DNA of 64,000 nt from positions 868,001 through 932,000 of the forward strand of contig NC_017586.1 of assembly GCF_000240165.1 (NCBI RefSeq), written 5' to 3'. The notes below the pieces were generated by a model, which saw only the letters and a list, made by a program, of their open reading frames with translations, was not told the origin of the DNA and did no database searches. A program made the translations under genes and the position numbers. Positions 1-7,658 of the stretch are shown here, in pieces. How positions within the stretch are numbered: position 1 is the stretch's first letter; every line of letters begins with the position of its first letter. The DNA is from Streptantibioticus cattleyicolor NRRL 8057 = DSM 46488. GTDB lineage: Bacteria; Actinomycetota; Actinomycetes; Streptomycetales; Streptomycetaceae.

Positions 1-534
1 CGGGCGTGCCCCGGGACCTCGTCCCGCCGGATCCTCGCGCTCCGGGGCTGGTGGTGGCGGAGGTGGACGGCACCGGAGGTGACCGGGTTTGCCCGCGAAC
101 GGGAGATGGCGGCTGCTGGGCGGCCGGCGCTGGGGGCGCCCCGGAACGGACCCGTCGGGGGGCCGGGCGTGCCCGTGGGCGGGAAGTCCCGGCGACGGGG
201 CCAAATGGCACCGCGCATGCCCGACGTGCCCGGGCCCCCTCCCGCCGGGGCCAGTGACCGAGGCGGACGACACCACACCTGACCGGGCACGCCGCACCCG
301 AGCATGACGGGCGCCCGGGCATCGGAGGTTCCCGCACCGCACGCGGCCGGGCGTGCCCCCGAACAGACCCGCCGGGGGCCCGACGTACCCGAGGCCGGGC
401 GTCCCGGCGTCGGAAGTTCCCGTACCGGGCACGGCCGGGCGCAGCGTCCGCTCCGGCGTGCCGATCTGTACGCCTCGGGGCCGAGTGCGGGGTGGGGGCG
501 GGGCGGTGGGCGGGGGTGCGGCAGACTGCGCCGG
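1..534. repeat. Gene-poor leader with imperfect GC-rich direct repeats
   Basis: I see no convincing gene before the glycosyltransferase start; the open frames here have no clear ribosome site and an Arg/Gly/Pro-rich composition typical of chance frames at this GC content. Related segments recur: about 142-178 resembles 358-394, and about 319-353 resembles 412-446, each at roughly 80% identity by eye. The left edge of the window cuts the region, so a gene ending just outside cannot be excluded. Confidence 0.4.
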
Positions 535-1707
535 GTGACCTTGTGGACCGTGATCGCTGTTGTCTCGTTCGTCTCGCTGCTCGGCTGGGTGTGGCTGCTG
601 CTGGCGCAAGGCATGTTCTGGCGTACCGACGTACGGCTGCCGCCCCGCGCGGAACCCGCCGTGTGGCCGTCCGTGGCCGTGATCGTCCCGGCCCGGGACG
701 AGGCCGAGGTGCTGCCGGTGAGCCTGCCGTCGTTGCTGGCGCAGCGTTATCCGGGGCGGGCCGAGGTGTTCCTGGTGGACGACCACAGTTCGGACGGCAC
801 GGGCCGGCTCGCCGAGGAACTCGGCGCGAGGCGCGGCGGGCTCCCGCTGACCGTCACCGTGCCGGGGAGCGAGCCGCCGGCCGGGTGGACCGGCAAGCTG
901 TGGGCCGTCCGCCACGGGATGACCGTGGCCCGTCAGGCGTACGACGCCGAGTACCTGCTGCTGACCGACGCCGACATCGCCCACGAGCCGGACAGCCTGC
1001 GGGAGTTGGTGGCCGCCGCGGCCGGCTCGCAGCTCGACGTGGTCTCCCAGATGGCCCGGCTGCGGGTGGCCACCGGATGGGAGCGGCTGATCGTCCCGGC
1101 GTTCGTGTACTTCTTCGCGCAGTTGTACCCGTTCCGGTGGGTGAACTCCGCGCGAGGCCGGACGGCCGCCGCGGCGGGCGGCTGCGTGCTGCTGCGCCGC
1201 ACCGCCGCCGAGCGGGCCGGGCTGCCGGACTCGATCCGCCAGGCGGTGATCGACGACGTGTCGCTGGCCCGCGCGGTCAAGCGCAGCGGGGGCCGGATCT
1301 GGCTCGGCCTGGCCGACCGGGTGGACAGCGTGCGCCCCTACCCGCGGCTGGCGCAGTTGTGGCGGATGGTCTCGCGCAGCGCCTACGCCCAGTTGCGGCA
1401 CAACCCGTTGCTGCTGCTGGGGACCTTGCTGGGACTGGCGTTGATCTACCTGGTGCCCCCGGCCGCCACGATCATCGGCGCGGTGGCCGGCAGACCGCTG
1501 GTGTGCGCCGCCGGCCTCGCCGCGTGGCTGGTGATGACGGGCACGTATCTGCCGATGCTGCGCTACTACCGCCAACCCCTGTGGCTGGCGCCGACGTTGC
1601 CGTTCACCGCGGCGCTCTACGCGGCGATGACCGCGGACTCCGCGGTGCAGCACTACCGGGGACGCGGCGCGGCGTGGAAGGGGCGGACATACTCGCGTCC
1701 GTCGTGA
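535..1707 (+). CDS. HpnB-like family 2 glycosyltransferase
   Basis: A membrane-anchored GT-A glycosyltransferase of about 390 residues, the usual size of the hopene-associated HpnB family. One membrane helix lies at residues 3-23. The catalytic domain follows with a nucleotide-binding ARDE at 53-56, VDD at 81-83 and a DxD metal site (TDAD) at 144-147. Several hydrophobic helices lie in the last 90 residues, and the protein ends in a WKGRTY motif typical of the family. I chose the GTG at 535 because the protein then opens directly into the signal-anchor helix; the frame is open further upstream but Arg/Gly-rich and unlike coding sequence. HpnB is linked in the literature to hopanoid clusters, but no squalene-hopene cyclase is in this window, so the acceptor is unknown. 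Confidence 0.8.
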   Translation: MTLWTVIAVVSFVSLLGWVWLLLAQGMFWRTDVRLPPRAEPAVWPSVAVIVPARDEAEVLPVSLPSLLAQRYPGRAEVFLVDDHSSDGTGRLAEELGARRGGLPLTVTVPGSEPPAGWTGKLWAVRHGMTVARQAYDAEYLLLTDADIAHEPDSLRELVAAAAGSQLDVVSQMARLRVATGWERLIVPAFVYFFAQLYPFRWVNSARGRTAAAAGGCVLLRRTAAERAGLPDSIRQAVIDDVSLARAVKRSGGRIWLGLADRVDSVRPYPRLAQLWRMVSRSAYAQLRHNPLLLLGTLLGLALIYLVPPAATIIGAVAGRPLVCAAGLAAWLVMTGTYLPMLRYYRQPLWLAPTLPFTAALYAAMTADSAVQHYRGRGAAWKGRTYSRPS

Positions 1708-1745
1708 CCCGGTGACGGCGGGAACGGGGAAGGGCCGGGCGGCGG

Positions 1746-2999
1746 TTACTTGTGGCCCGGGGTCCAGTTCATGCCCCAGCCGTAGGCCTGGTCCACGGTG
1801 CGTTGCGGGCTGACGCCGCGGTCGGGAACGAGGTAACGCGCCTCCCGCCGTACGACGAGCCCGTCCCCGTCGTTGGTGAGCAGGGCCAGCGCGCACACCG
1901 TGGACGGCACGGTGCACTCGTCCAGGAAGAACTCGACGGGGGCACCGTGCTGCGGCAGCAACGTGGTCGTCGCGTGCAGCCCGGCGAAGCTGTCGGCTCC
2001 CTGGTAGATGGTGACGAAGACCAGGATCCGCCGGAACACCTCGGCGTGGTCGAGACTGATCGTGAGGTTCTCGCCGCTCGCCACCGCCCCGCTGCGGTCG
2101 TCGCCGTCCAGCCGGATGTACGGCGGCCGGTGCAGCGAGCCGAACGAGTTGCCCAGCGCCTGGACGACCCCCTTGGTGCCGTCGGTCAGCTCGTACAGCG
2201 CGCACAGGTCGAGATCGACGTCGAGCGCCGGCGACGCGGCCATCCCGATCCGCCGCAGCCACCCGGCCGGCGTCGCGGGGCGCCGCTCCTGCCAGTTGAG
2301 GTTGACCCTCATCAGCCCCCGGGAGCCACCCCGCTTGGTCAACGAGACGGTGGGACGATCCTTCGTGAGGGTGATTTTCGCCGGCGGCCGGGAGAACGCG
2401 GGTGCGGGCGGCGGAGCGGCGGGCGGGTACGGGGCGGACGGCGTCACGGATACCGGCGGGGCGGACGGCCGCGGAACGTCGTCCACGGTGACCCCGAAGT
2501 CGGTGGCCAGCCCGGCCAGCCCGCTGTCGTACCCCTGGCCGACCGCGCGGAACCGCCACCGCCCGTCCCGCCGGTACAACTCCCCCAGCACGAAGGCCGT
2601 TTCCACGGTGGCCCCCGGACTGTCGAAGCGGGCGATCTCCGTGCCGGAACCCGCGTCGGTCAGCCGGACGTACACCCCCGGGACCTGCCCGAACGTGCCC
2701 CCGTCCGCGGACGCCGTGAACACCACCCGGTCGACGTCGGACTCCACCCGTGCCAGGTCCACCACCAGGAGGTCGACCACGCGACCACCCTCACCCCGGC
2801 TGCCTTCGTGACGGACGGCGCCGGAGGCGTGCGACGGCTGGTTGTAGAAGACGAAGTCGGTGTCGGAACGCACCTTCCCGTCGCTGAGCAGCAACGCCGA
2901 GGCTTCCGTCTCCGGCACGCCGGGCCCCGTGCCCCGGCCGACCTCCACCCGCACCACGTCCGCCGCCACCGGTACGTTGGCGCCCTTCGCCATCGACAT
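1746..2999 (-). CDS. TerD-family protein with two TerD-like domains
   Basis: About 417 residues. The N-terminal half is a TerD fold: it opens with MAKGANVPV and contains [11 protein letters not shown] near residues 45-55, the hallmark that in TerD proteins builds calcium-binding loops. A Pro/Ala-rich linker follows at about 190-235. The second, more divergent domain starts at KITLTKDRP and carries [13 protein letters not shown] and the GDDRSG loop. TerD proteins are linked to tellurite and stress tolerance and, in Streptomyces, to development; the chemical role is unresolved. The start at 2999 was chosen because translation there gives the canonical TerD N-terminus; the frame extends to 3224 without family-like sequence. 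No other ter genes are adjacent. The gene is divergent from the DUF6643-like gene at 3323. Confidence 0.8.
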   Translation of the reverse strand: MSMAKGANVPVAADVVRVEVGRGTGPGVPETEASALLLSDGKVRSDTDFVFYNQPSHASGAVRHEGSRGEGGRVVDLLVVDLARVESDVDRVVFTASADGGTFGQVPGVYVRLTDAGSGTEIARFDSPGATVETAFVLGELYRRDGRWRFRAVGQGYDSGLAGLATDFGVTVDDVPRPSAPPVSVTPSAPYPPAAPPPAPAFSRPPAKITLTKDRPTVSLTKRGGSRGLMRVNLNWQERRPATPAGWLRRIGMAASPALDVDLDLCALYELTDGTKGVVQALGNSFGSLHRPPYIRLDGDDRSGAVASGENLTISLDHAEVFRRILVFVTIYQGADSFAGLHATTTLLPQHGAPVEFFLDECTVPSTVCALALLTNDGDGLVVRREARYLVPDRGVSPQRTVDQAYGWGMNWTPGHK

Positions 3000-3322
3000 C
3001 GTTCGGCTCCCCCTTCCCGGCCCGGCCGCACGGCCTCGTCCACCGGACCGGCCACACCGCCCGCTCGCGCCGTCCGCCTCACCGTAGGCCGCCTGATCCC
3101 GCCCGGCCACCCGCCCCACCGAACCCCCGGCCGACCGTCGGAACCCCTCCGCATAACGCCCGAGATGCCCTCCGGCGCCGGGCTTTACACGATCAAAACG
3201 GGGTCTGGCGACCGTTTTTCTCACATTCGCTCGTATTGAGCGTCAACGAACACACACGACGCCCCGAACAACCCTCTTATCGGGCTCCCCTAACAGCACA
3301 TCGTGGGCTTAACTTATGGGCT
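3000..3322. promoter_or_regulatory. Divergent intergenic region between TerD-like and DUF6643-like genes
   Basis: No gene is apparent. The stretch 3180-3322 is unusually AT-rich for this window. It contains a hairpin-like element at about 3195-3219 (AAAAC...GACC...GTTTTT) and a possible -10 (TTATGG) just before the ATG at 3323. It probably holds the promoters of both flanking genes, but I cannot assign sigma factors. Confidence 0.4.
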
Positions 3323-3844
3323 ATGACCACCCCCCGCGGCACTTACAGCGGCGGCTACTACGCCACGTCCGCTTTCTTCCCGGACACCCCGATCTACGAC
3401 AGCCTGGTCGCAGAGCGGGGCACCCCTCAAATCGCCCCCATCCGGGTGCCGTCGCCGTACGACACCGGCAGCAACCTCCCCGCGCTGCCGGCGCTCCCGG
3501 CCCTTCCGTCGGCCCCCGCCTCGCATACCCCGGCGCAGGGTACGTACACCGGCTACCAGCAGCCGACCGGGTACCAGCCCCAGCCGGCCCCCGCCGCCTA
3601 CATTCCGCAGCAGGCGAGCGCGCCGCGCGGCTACCCCGGTGCCCAGCCGGCGCCGAGCCAGCCGCAGCAGCAGATCGCCAACCCCGCGGGGTACGACATG
3701 CGGCCGGTGCCGCCGCGCCAGATGCCGCCGCGCCAGCCCGCACCCGGCTCGTACAACACCGGTGCCACCGGCTACCCCGGCACCGTCCAGCCCGGTTACG
3801 GCGAGGAGCAGTACCGCAGGCCCTACAACGGTCCCGGTTACTGA
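3323..3844 (+). CDS. DUF6643-like proline/glutamine-rich protein
   Basis: A 173-residue protein opening MTTPRGTYSGGYY, followed by SAFFPDTPIYDSLVAERG and IAPIRVPSPYD, a conserved N-terminus I associate with the Streptomyces DUF6643 family. From about residue 65 on it is low complexity, rich in Pro, Gln, Tyr and Gly with PQQ, GYQP and PPRQ runs, so it is probably disordered. There is no signal peptide or membrane helix. The ATG at 3323 is chosen because the conserved block starts there; an in-frame GTG at 3236 would add non-conserved residues. Function is unknown. A perfect hairpin follows the stop codon. Confidence 0.7.
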   Translation: MTTPRGTYSGGYYATSAFFPDTPIYDSLVAERGTPQIAPIRVPSPYDTGSNLPALPALPALPSAPASHTPAQGTYTGYQQPTGYQPQPAPAAYIPQQASAPRGYPGAQPAPSQPQQQIANPAGYDMRPVPPRQMPPRQPAPGSYNTGATGYPGTVQPGYGEEQYRRPYNGPGY

Positions 3845-3850
3845 ACCGTC

Positions 3851-3873
3851 CCGGCCGCGGTCACCGCGGCCGG
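3851..3873 (+). terminator. Hairpin terminator after the DUF6643-like gene
   Basis: A perfect 10-bp stem (CCGGCCGCGG paired with CCGCGGCCGG) with a 3-base loop begins 7 bases after the stop codon at 3844. There is no U-tract, as is usual for GC-rich actinobacterial terminators. Confidence 0.6.
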
Positions 3874-4292
3874 AGACCGGTGCCCGGTGAGGCGGCCTCG
3901 CGCCGTGGGGGCTCGCCGGGCCCGGTGGTGGTCCGAAGTGGCCGGCGCGCGCGGTCGGAGGCGACCGCGCCCGTCCGGCCCGGTCGCGCCCGATCCCGCG
4001 GCGGCGCGGAACCCTTCGCGTCGGCGGTCCGTTCACCGTGCTGGACACTCCGAACAGCGCGAGCGGGTGGCAAGAGGGTTCGGTGGTGCGGCGCACGCCG
4101 GTGGGGGGCCTCGGTCGCCGAGGGGCCCTGGGGCCGCGAGGGGCCTCGGGGCCGCGGAGCGATGAGTCCGAGGTGTCAAGGCGTCGTCGTCCGCCCACCC
4201 TCCGGTGGGGGTTTCACCTCTTTTCCGGCCCGTCCCGCGCATGTGCTCGGCCGTGTGCGGTACTTGGGAGGGCGAAGGGGGTGTGTAGTGCG
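3874..4292. other. Gene-free interval with a second small hairpin
   Basis: About 420 bases without a convincing gene. Frames here are Arg/Gly/Pro-rich and lack ribosome sites. A short hairpin (CCCACC, 4-base loop, GGTGGG) at 4194-4209 is followed by a T-rich stretch near 4211-4224 and could be a further terminator or part of the leader of the next gene. Confidence 0.35.
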
Positions 4293-4895
4293 ATGCGGTG
4301 GATGCCGGGCATGTGGCGTTGGCGGCGCAATCCGCTGCGCAGGCGCAGCGATCTGATCGAGGCCTGGGCCGGCCTGGCCACCGCCGTCGTGGTGGTCGTC
4401 GGCGCGCCCGTCGCCGGGATCGCGGCGGGACGCTCCGTCGGCACCGAACTCGAACACGACGCGCGGGTGGAACAGGCCCAACGCCACCGGGTGACGGCGA
4501 CCGTCCTCAGGACGGCAGACCGTTCCTCCCCTGCCGTGCAGACCGAGTCCGTCCCCGGCCAGCAACCCCTGCGCCTCGCGACGATCCGCTGGACCGCGCC
4601 CGACGGCACGCCCCGCACCGGCACCGTCCGGGTCGAACGGCGCCCGGCCGCCGGCGACACCCTGCCCGTCTGGACCGACCGGCACGGCGTCCTCACCGAC
4701 CGGCCCCTGGACTCCTCCGCCGCGACCGCCAACGCCGTCGCCGCCGGACTGGGCGCTGCCACCACCACCGCAGCCCTCGCCTGCGCCGCCCGCCAGGCGC
4801 TCGGCTGGCGCCTGCTGCGCCGCCGGCTCGCCGACTGGGAACGCGACTGGCTGCGGGTGAGCCAGGACTGGGGCCGCACCGGCGCCGGCGGCTGA
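4293..4895 (+). CDS. Rv1733c-like two-helix membrane protein
   Basis: About 200 residues with the layout of the actinobacterial Rv1733c family. A basic N-terminus (RWRRNPLRRRSDLIE) leads into a first membrane helix at about residues 24-45. An extracytoplasmic domain of about 100 residues follows, containing TATVL and a WTAPDGTPRTGTV strand. The second helix lies near 150-170, and the tail is charged and cytoplasmic. The ATG at 4293 is preceded by a purine-rich GAAGGGGG; an in-frame GTG at 4281 is an alternative start. The family is common in mycobacteria and Streptomyces, and its biochemical role is unknown. It stands alone in its transcription unit. Confidence 0.7.
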   Translation: MRWMPGMWRWRRNPLRRRSDLIEAWAGLATAVVVVVGAPVAGIAAGRSVGTELEHDARVEQAQRHRVTATVLRTADRSSPAVQTESVPGQQPLRLATIRWTAPDGTPRTGTVRVERRPAAGDTLPVWTDRHGVLTDRPLDSSAATANAVAAGLGAATTTAALACAARQALGWRLLRRRLADWERDWLRVSQDWGRTGAGG

Positions 4896-5159
4896 CCGTC
4901 GTCCCGCACGCCCGAACGCCAGGCGGAGCACCGCACCGGCCAACGCACGCACCGCACCGACGAACCGTCCCGCCCCGCCGGCCCAGACCGCCCCTATCGC
5001 CCGTGCGCCATACCGGCGTCTTCCTTTTCGGCCCGAACTCCCCCACAGCGCACGCTTCCAGACGCTCGACGTGCGGTCGGAGCGGCCACGCGCGCTACCG
5101 TGGTGCCTCGGTTCCGGACACGGGTCCACAGCGGCAAGAGGTGGGGGCGCGACAGCACC

Positions 5160-7658
5160 ATGGCACAGGGCGTGGCACAGGTGACGCACACCGGGACGTC
5201 GCGGTGGCGGCGCCGCACCGGCGAGTACGAGACGCTCGCCGCGGCCCTGGAAGCCGCCACTGACGGCGACGTGGTGACCATCGCCTCCGGCACCTACCGC
5301 GAGAACCTGGTGGTGCGGCAGGCGGTGACCCTGCGCGCCACCGACGGCCCCGGCTCGGTGCGCCTCGCCCCGCCCGGCGGCGTCGCCCTCACCGTACGCG
5401 CCGACGCCACCGTCCAGGACCTGCGGATCGAGGGCCAGGACACCTCCTCCGCCGCCCTGTTGGTCGAGGACTGCGCCGCCGAACTGCTCGACCTGAGGGT
5501 CGTCACCCGCTCCGCCGTCGGCATCGAGGTACGGGACGGCGCCCGGCCCACCGTGCGCCGCTGCACCGTGGACAACCCGGCGGGCCTCGGCATCAGCGTG
5601 CTCGGCACGGCCGGCGGGCTCTTCGAGGAGTGCGAGGTGGTGGCCGCCGGCCAGTCCGCCTTCGCGGTGCGCGGCGCCTCCGCCCCCCGCCTCGAACGCT
5701 GCCGCCTCCACCACGCCTCCGGAGCCGGCCTCTCCCTCACCGGCGACGGCACCGCGGTCGAGGCGGTCGGCTGCGAGGTCTACGAGGTCAAGGGCACCGG
5801 CGTGCAACTCGCCCAGCGCGCCGCCGGCAGCCTGACCGACTGTCAGGTTCACCGGACCACCGGTGACGGAGTCACCCTCGACACCGACTCGGTGCTGACG
5901 CTCTCCGACTGCGACATCCACGACATCCCGGAGAACGGTGTCGACCTGCGGTCCCGTTCGGTCCTCACGCTCACCCGGTCCACCATCCGCCGGTTCGGCC
6001 GCAACGGCCTGTCGGTCTGGGACCCCGGCACCCGGGCGGACGCCAACCAGTGCGAGATCCACGACAGCACCGGCAGCTACCCGGCCGTCTGGGTCAGCGA
6101 CGGCGCCGCCGCCGTCCTCGACTCCTGCCGGGTGCACGACGTCCCGGACGCCCTGTTCGTCCTCGACCGCGGTTCCCGTGCCGATGTGGTGGACAGCGAC
6201 ATCGCCCAGGTGCGGTCCACCGCCGTCTCGGTCAGCGACGGCGCCACCGTCCAGCTGGACGACTGCCGGATCCGCGAGGCCGCCACCGGCGCCTGGTTCC
6301 GCGACCACGGCAGCGGGGGCACCCTGGCCGCCTGCACCATCGAGTCCACCGCCACCGGCGTCATCGTCACCAAGGGCGCCGATCCGACCGTGGAACGCAC
6401 CGTGGTGGAGAACCCCGCCGAATCCGGCTTCTACGTGTCGGCCGGCGCCCGCGGCACCTTCACCGGCTGCCGCGTCACCGGCAGCCGCGGCTACGGCTTC
6501 CACATCATCGACGGCTGCCGCTCCACCCTGACCCGGTGCCGCACCGAACGCTGCGCCCGCGGCGGTTACGAGTTCGCCGAGCCCGGCCCGGTCACCGAGG
6601 GGTGCACCAGCGACGCGAGCGCGGAGAGCCACGTCACATCGGGTACGGCCGAACCCTTCGGTCATCCCTCCACAGGCTCTCCGTCCTCGCCGGCCGCGAC
6701 GGCCTCCCTCGTCCCTCCCGCGGAGCCGCCCGCCACCGGGACCGGCCCGGCCGGCTCCGGTGCCGCCCGGGCCGCCGCCGTCCAGACCTACGGCCTGCTC
6801 GGCGGGGTGCCCGCACAGCCGGCCGCCGCGTCGCCCCCCGTGGTCTGCCGGTCCGCCGACGAAGTCCTCGGCGAACTCGACGCCCTCGTCGGCCTGGACG
6901 GGGTCAAGCGGGAGGTACGCGCGCTCATCGACCTCATCACCGTGGGCCGTCGCCGCACGGAGGCCGGGCTGAAGGCGCCCTCGCTCCGCCGCCACCTCGT
7001 CTTCACCGGCTCCCCCGGAACCGGCAAGACCACGGTGGCACGGCTGTACGGCGAGATCCTGGCGGCCCTGGGCGTACTGCGCACCGGCCACCTGGTCGAG
7101 GTCTCCCGGGTGGACCTGGTCGGCGAACACATCGGCTCCACCGCCATCCGCACCCAGGAAGCTTTCGAACACGCCCGTGGCGGAGTGCTCTTCATCGACG
7201 AGGCGTACGCCCTCTCCCCCGAGGACGCCGGCCGTGACTTCGGCCGCGAGGCCATCGACACCCTGGTGAAGCTCATGGAGGACCACCGCGACGCGGTCGT
7301 GGTGATCGTCGCCGGCTACACCGCCGAGATGGAACGCTTCCTGTCCGCCAACCCGGGCGTCGCCTCCCGCTTCTCGCGCACCATCACCTTCGGCGACTAC
7401 ACCCCGGACGAACTGCTGCGGATCGTCTGCGCCCAGGCCGAGGAGCACGAATACCGGCTCGCCGACGGCACCGACGAGGCGCTGTTGAAGTACTTCACGG
7501 CGCTGCCCAAGGGCCCCGGGTTCGGCAACGGCCGCACCGCGCGACTGACCTTCGAGGCCATGGTCGAGCGGCACGCCGGACGGGTCGCCCAGTTCACCGA
7601 GCCCACCCACGACGACCTGCAACTCCTCTACGCCGACGACCTCCCCGAACTCCCCTGA
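5160..7658 (+). CDS. Parallel beta-helix and CbxX-type AAA+ ATPase fusion
   Basis: A predicted cytoplasmic protein of 832 residues. Residues about 1-500 are a right-handed parallel beta-helix: regular turns of about 23 residues such as VEDCAAELLDLRV and VSDGAAAVLDSCRVHD, beginning with a YETLAAALEAA...GDVVTIASGTYRE block typical of pectate-lyase-like and NosD-like folds. A Ser/Pro/Ala-rich linker lies at about 510-580. The C-terminal 270 residues are an AAA+ domain of the CbxX/CfqX class, with a GLDGVKREV opening, Walker A GSPGTGKTT, Walker B VLFIDEAYAL and a VIVAGYTAEM sensor segment. The same ATPase class occurs in EccA of type VII secretion, but EccA has a TPR-like N-domain instead. There is no signal peptide. 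A likely -10 (TACCGT) lies at 5096-5101. The 3' end overlaps the convergent gene by 31 bases. Confidence 0.85.
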   Translation: MAQGVAQVTHTGTSRWRRRTGEYETLAAALEAATDGDVVTIASGTYRENLVVRQAVTLRATDGPGSVRLAPPGGVALTVRADATVQDLRIEGQDTSSAALLVEDCAAELLDLRVVTRSAVGIEVRDGARPTVRRCTVDNPAGLGISVLGTAGGLFEECEVVAAGQSAFAVRGASAPRLERCRLHHASGAGLSLTGDGTAVEAVGCEVYEVKGTGVQLAQRAAGSLTDCQVHRTTGDGVTLDTDSVLTLSDCDIHDIPENGVDLRSRSVLTLTRSTIRRFGRNGLSVWDPGTRADANQCEIHDSTGSYPAVWVSDGAAAVLDSCRVHDVPDALFVLDRGSRADVVDSDIAQVRSTAVSVSDGATVQLDDCRIREAATGAWFRDHGSGGTLAACTIESTATGVIVTKGADPTVERTVVENPAESGFYVSAGARGTFTGCRVTGSRGYGFHIIDGCRSTLTRCRTERCARGGYEFAEPGPVTEGCTSDASAESHVTSGTAEPFGHPSTGSPSSPAATASLVPPAEPPATGTGPAGSGAARAAAVQTYGLLGGVPAQPAAASPPVVCRSADEVLGELDALVGLDGVKREVRALIDLITVGRRRTEAGLKAPSLRRHLVFTGSPGTGKTTVARLYGEILAALGVLRTGHLVEVSRVDLVGEHIGSTAIRTQEAFEHARGGVLFIDEAYALSPEDAGRDFGREAIDTLVKLMEDHRDAVVVIVAGYTAEMERFLSANPGVASRFSRTITFGDYTPDELLRIVCAQAEEHEYRLADGTDEALLKYFTALPKGPGFGNGRTARLTFEAMVERHAGRVAQFTEPTHDDLQLLYADDLPELP

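Noticed and set aside
1746-2999. TerD-like gene as part of a full tellurite resistance operon
   Set aside because: No terA, terB, terC or terZ neighbours are present; only one two-domain TerD protein is seen.
4176-7622. Antisense frame of 1148 codons across the beta-helix/ATPase gene
   Set aside because: Gly/Val/Ala-rich shadow of a high-GC gene; the sense strand has clear Walker motifs and periodic beta-helix turns.
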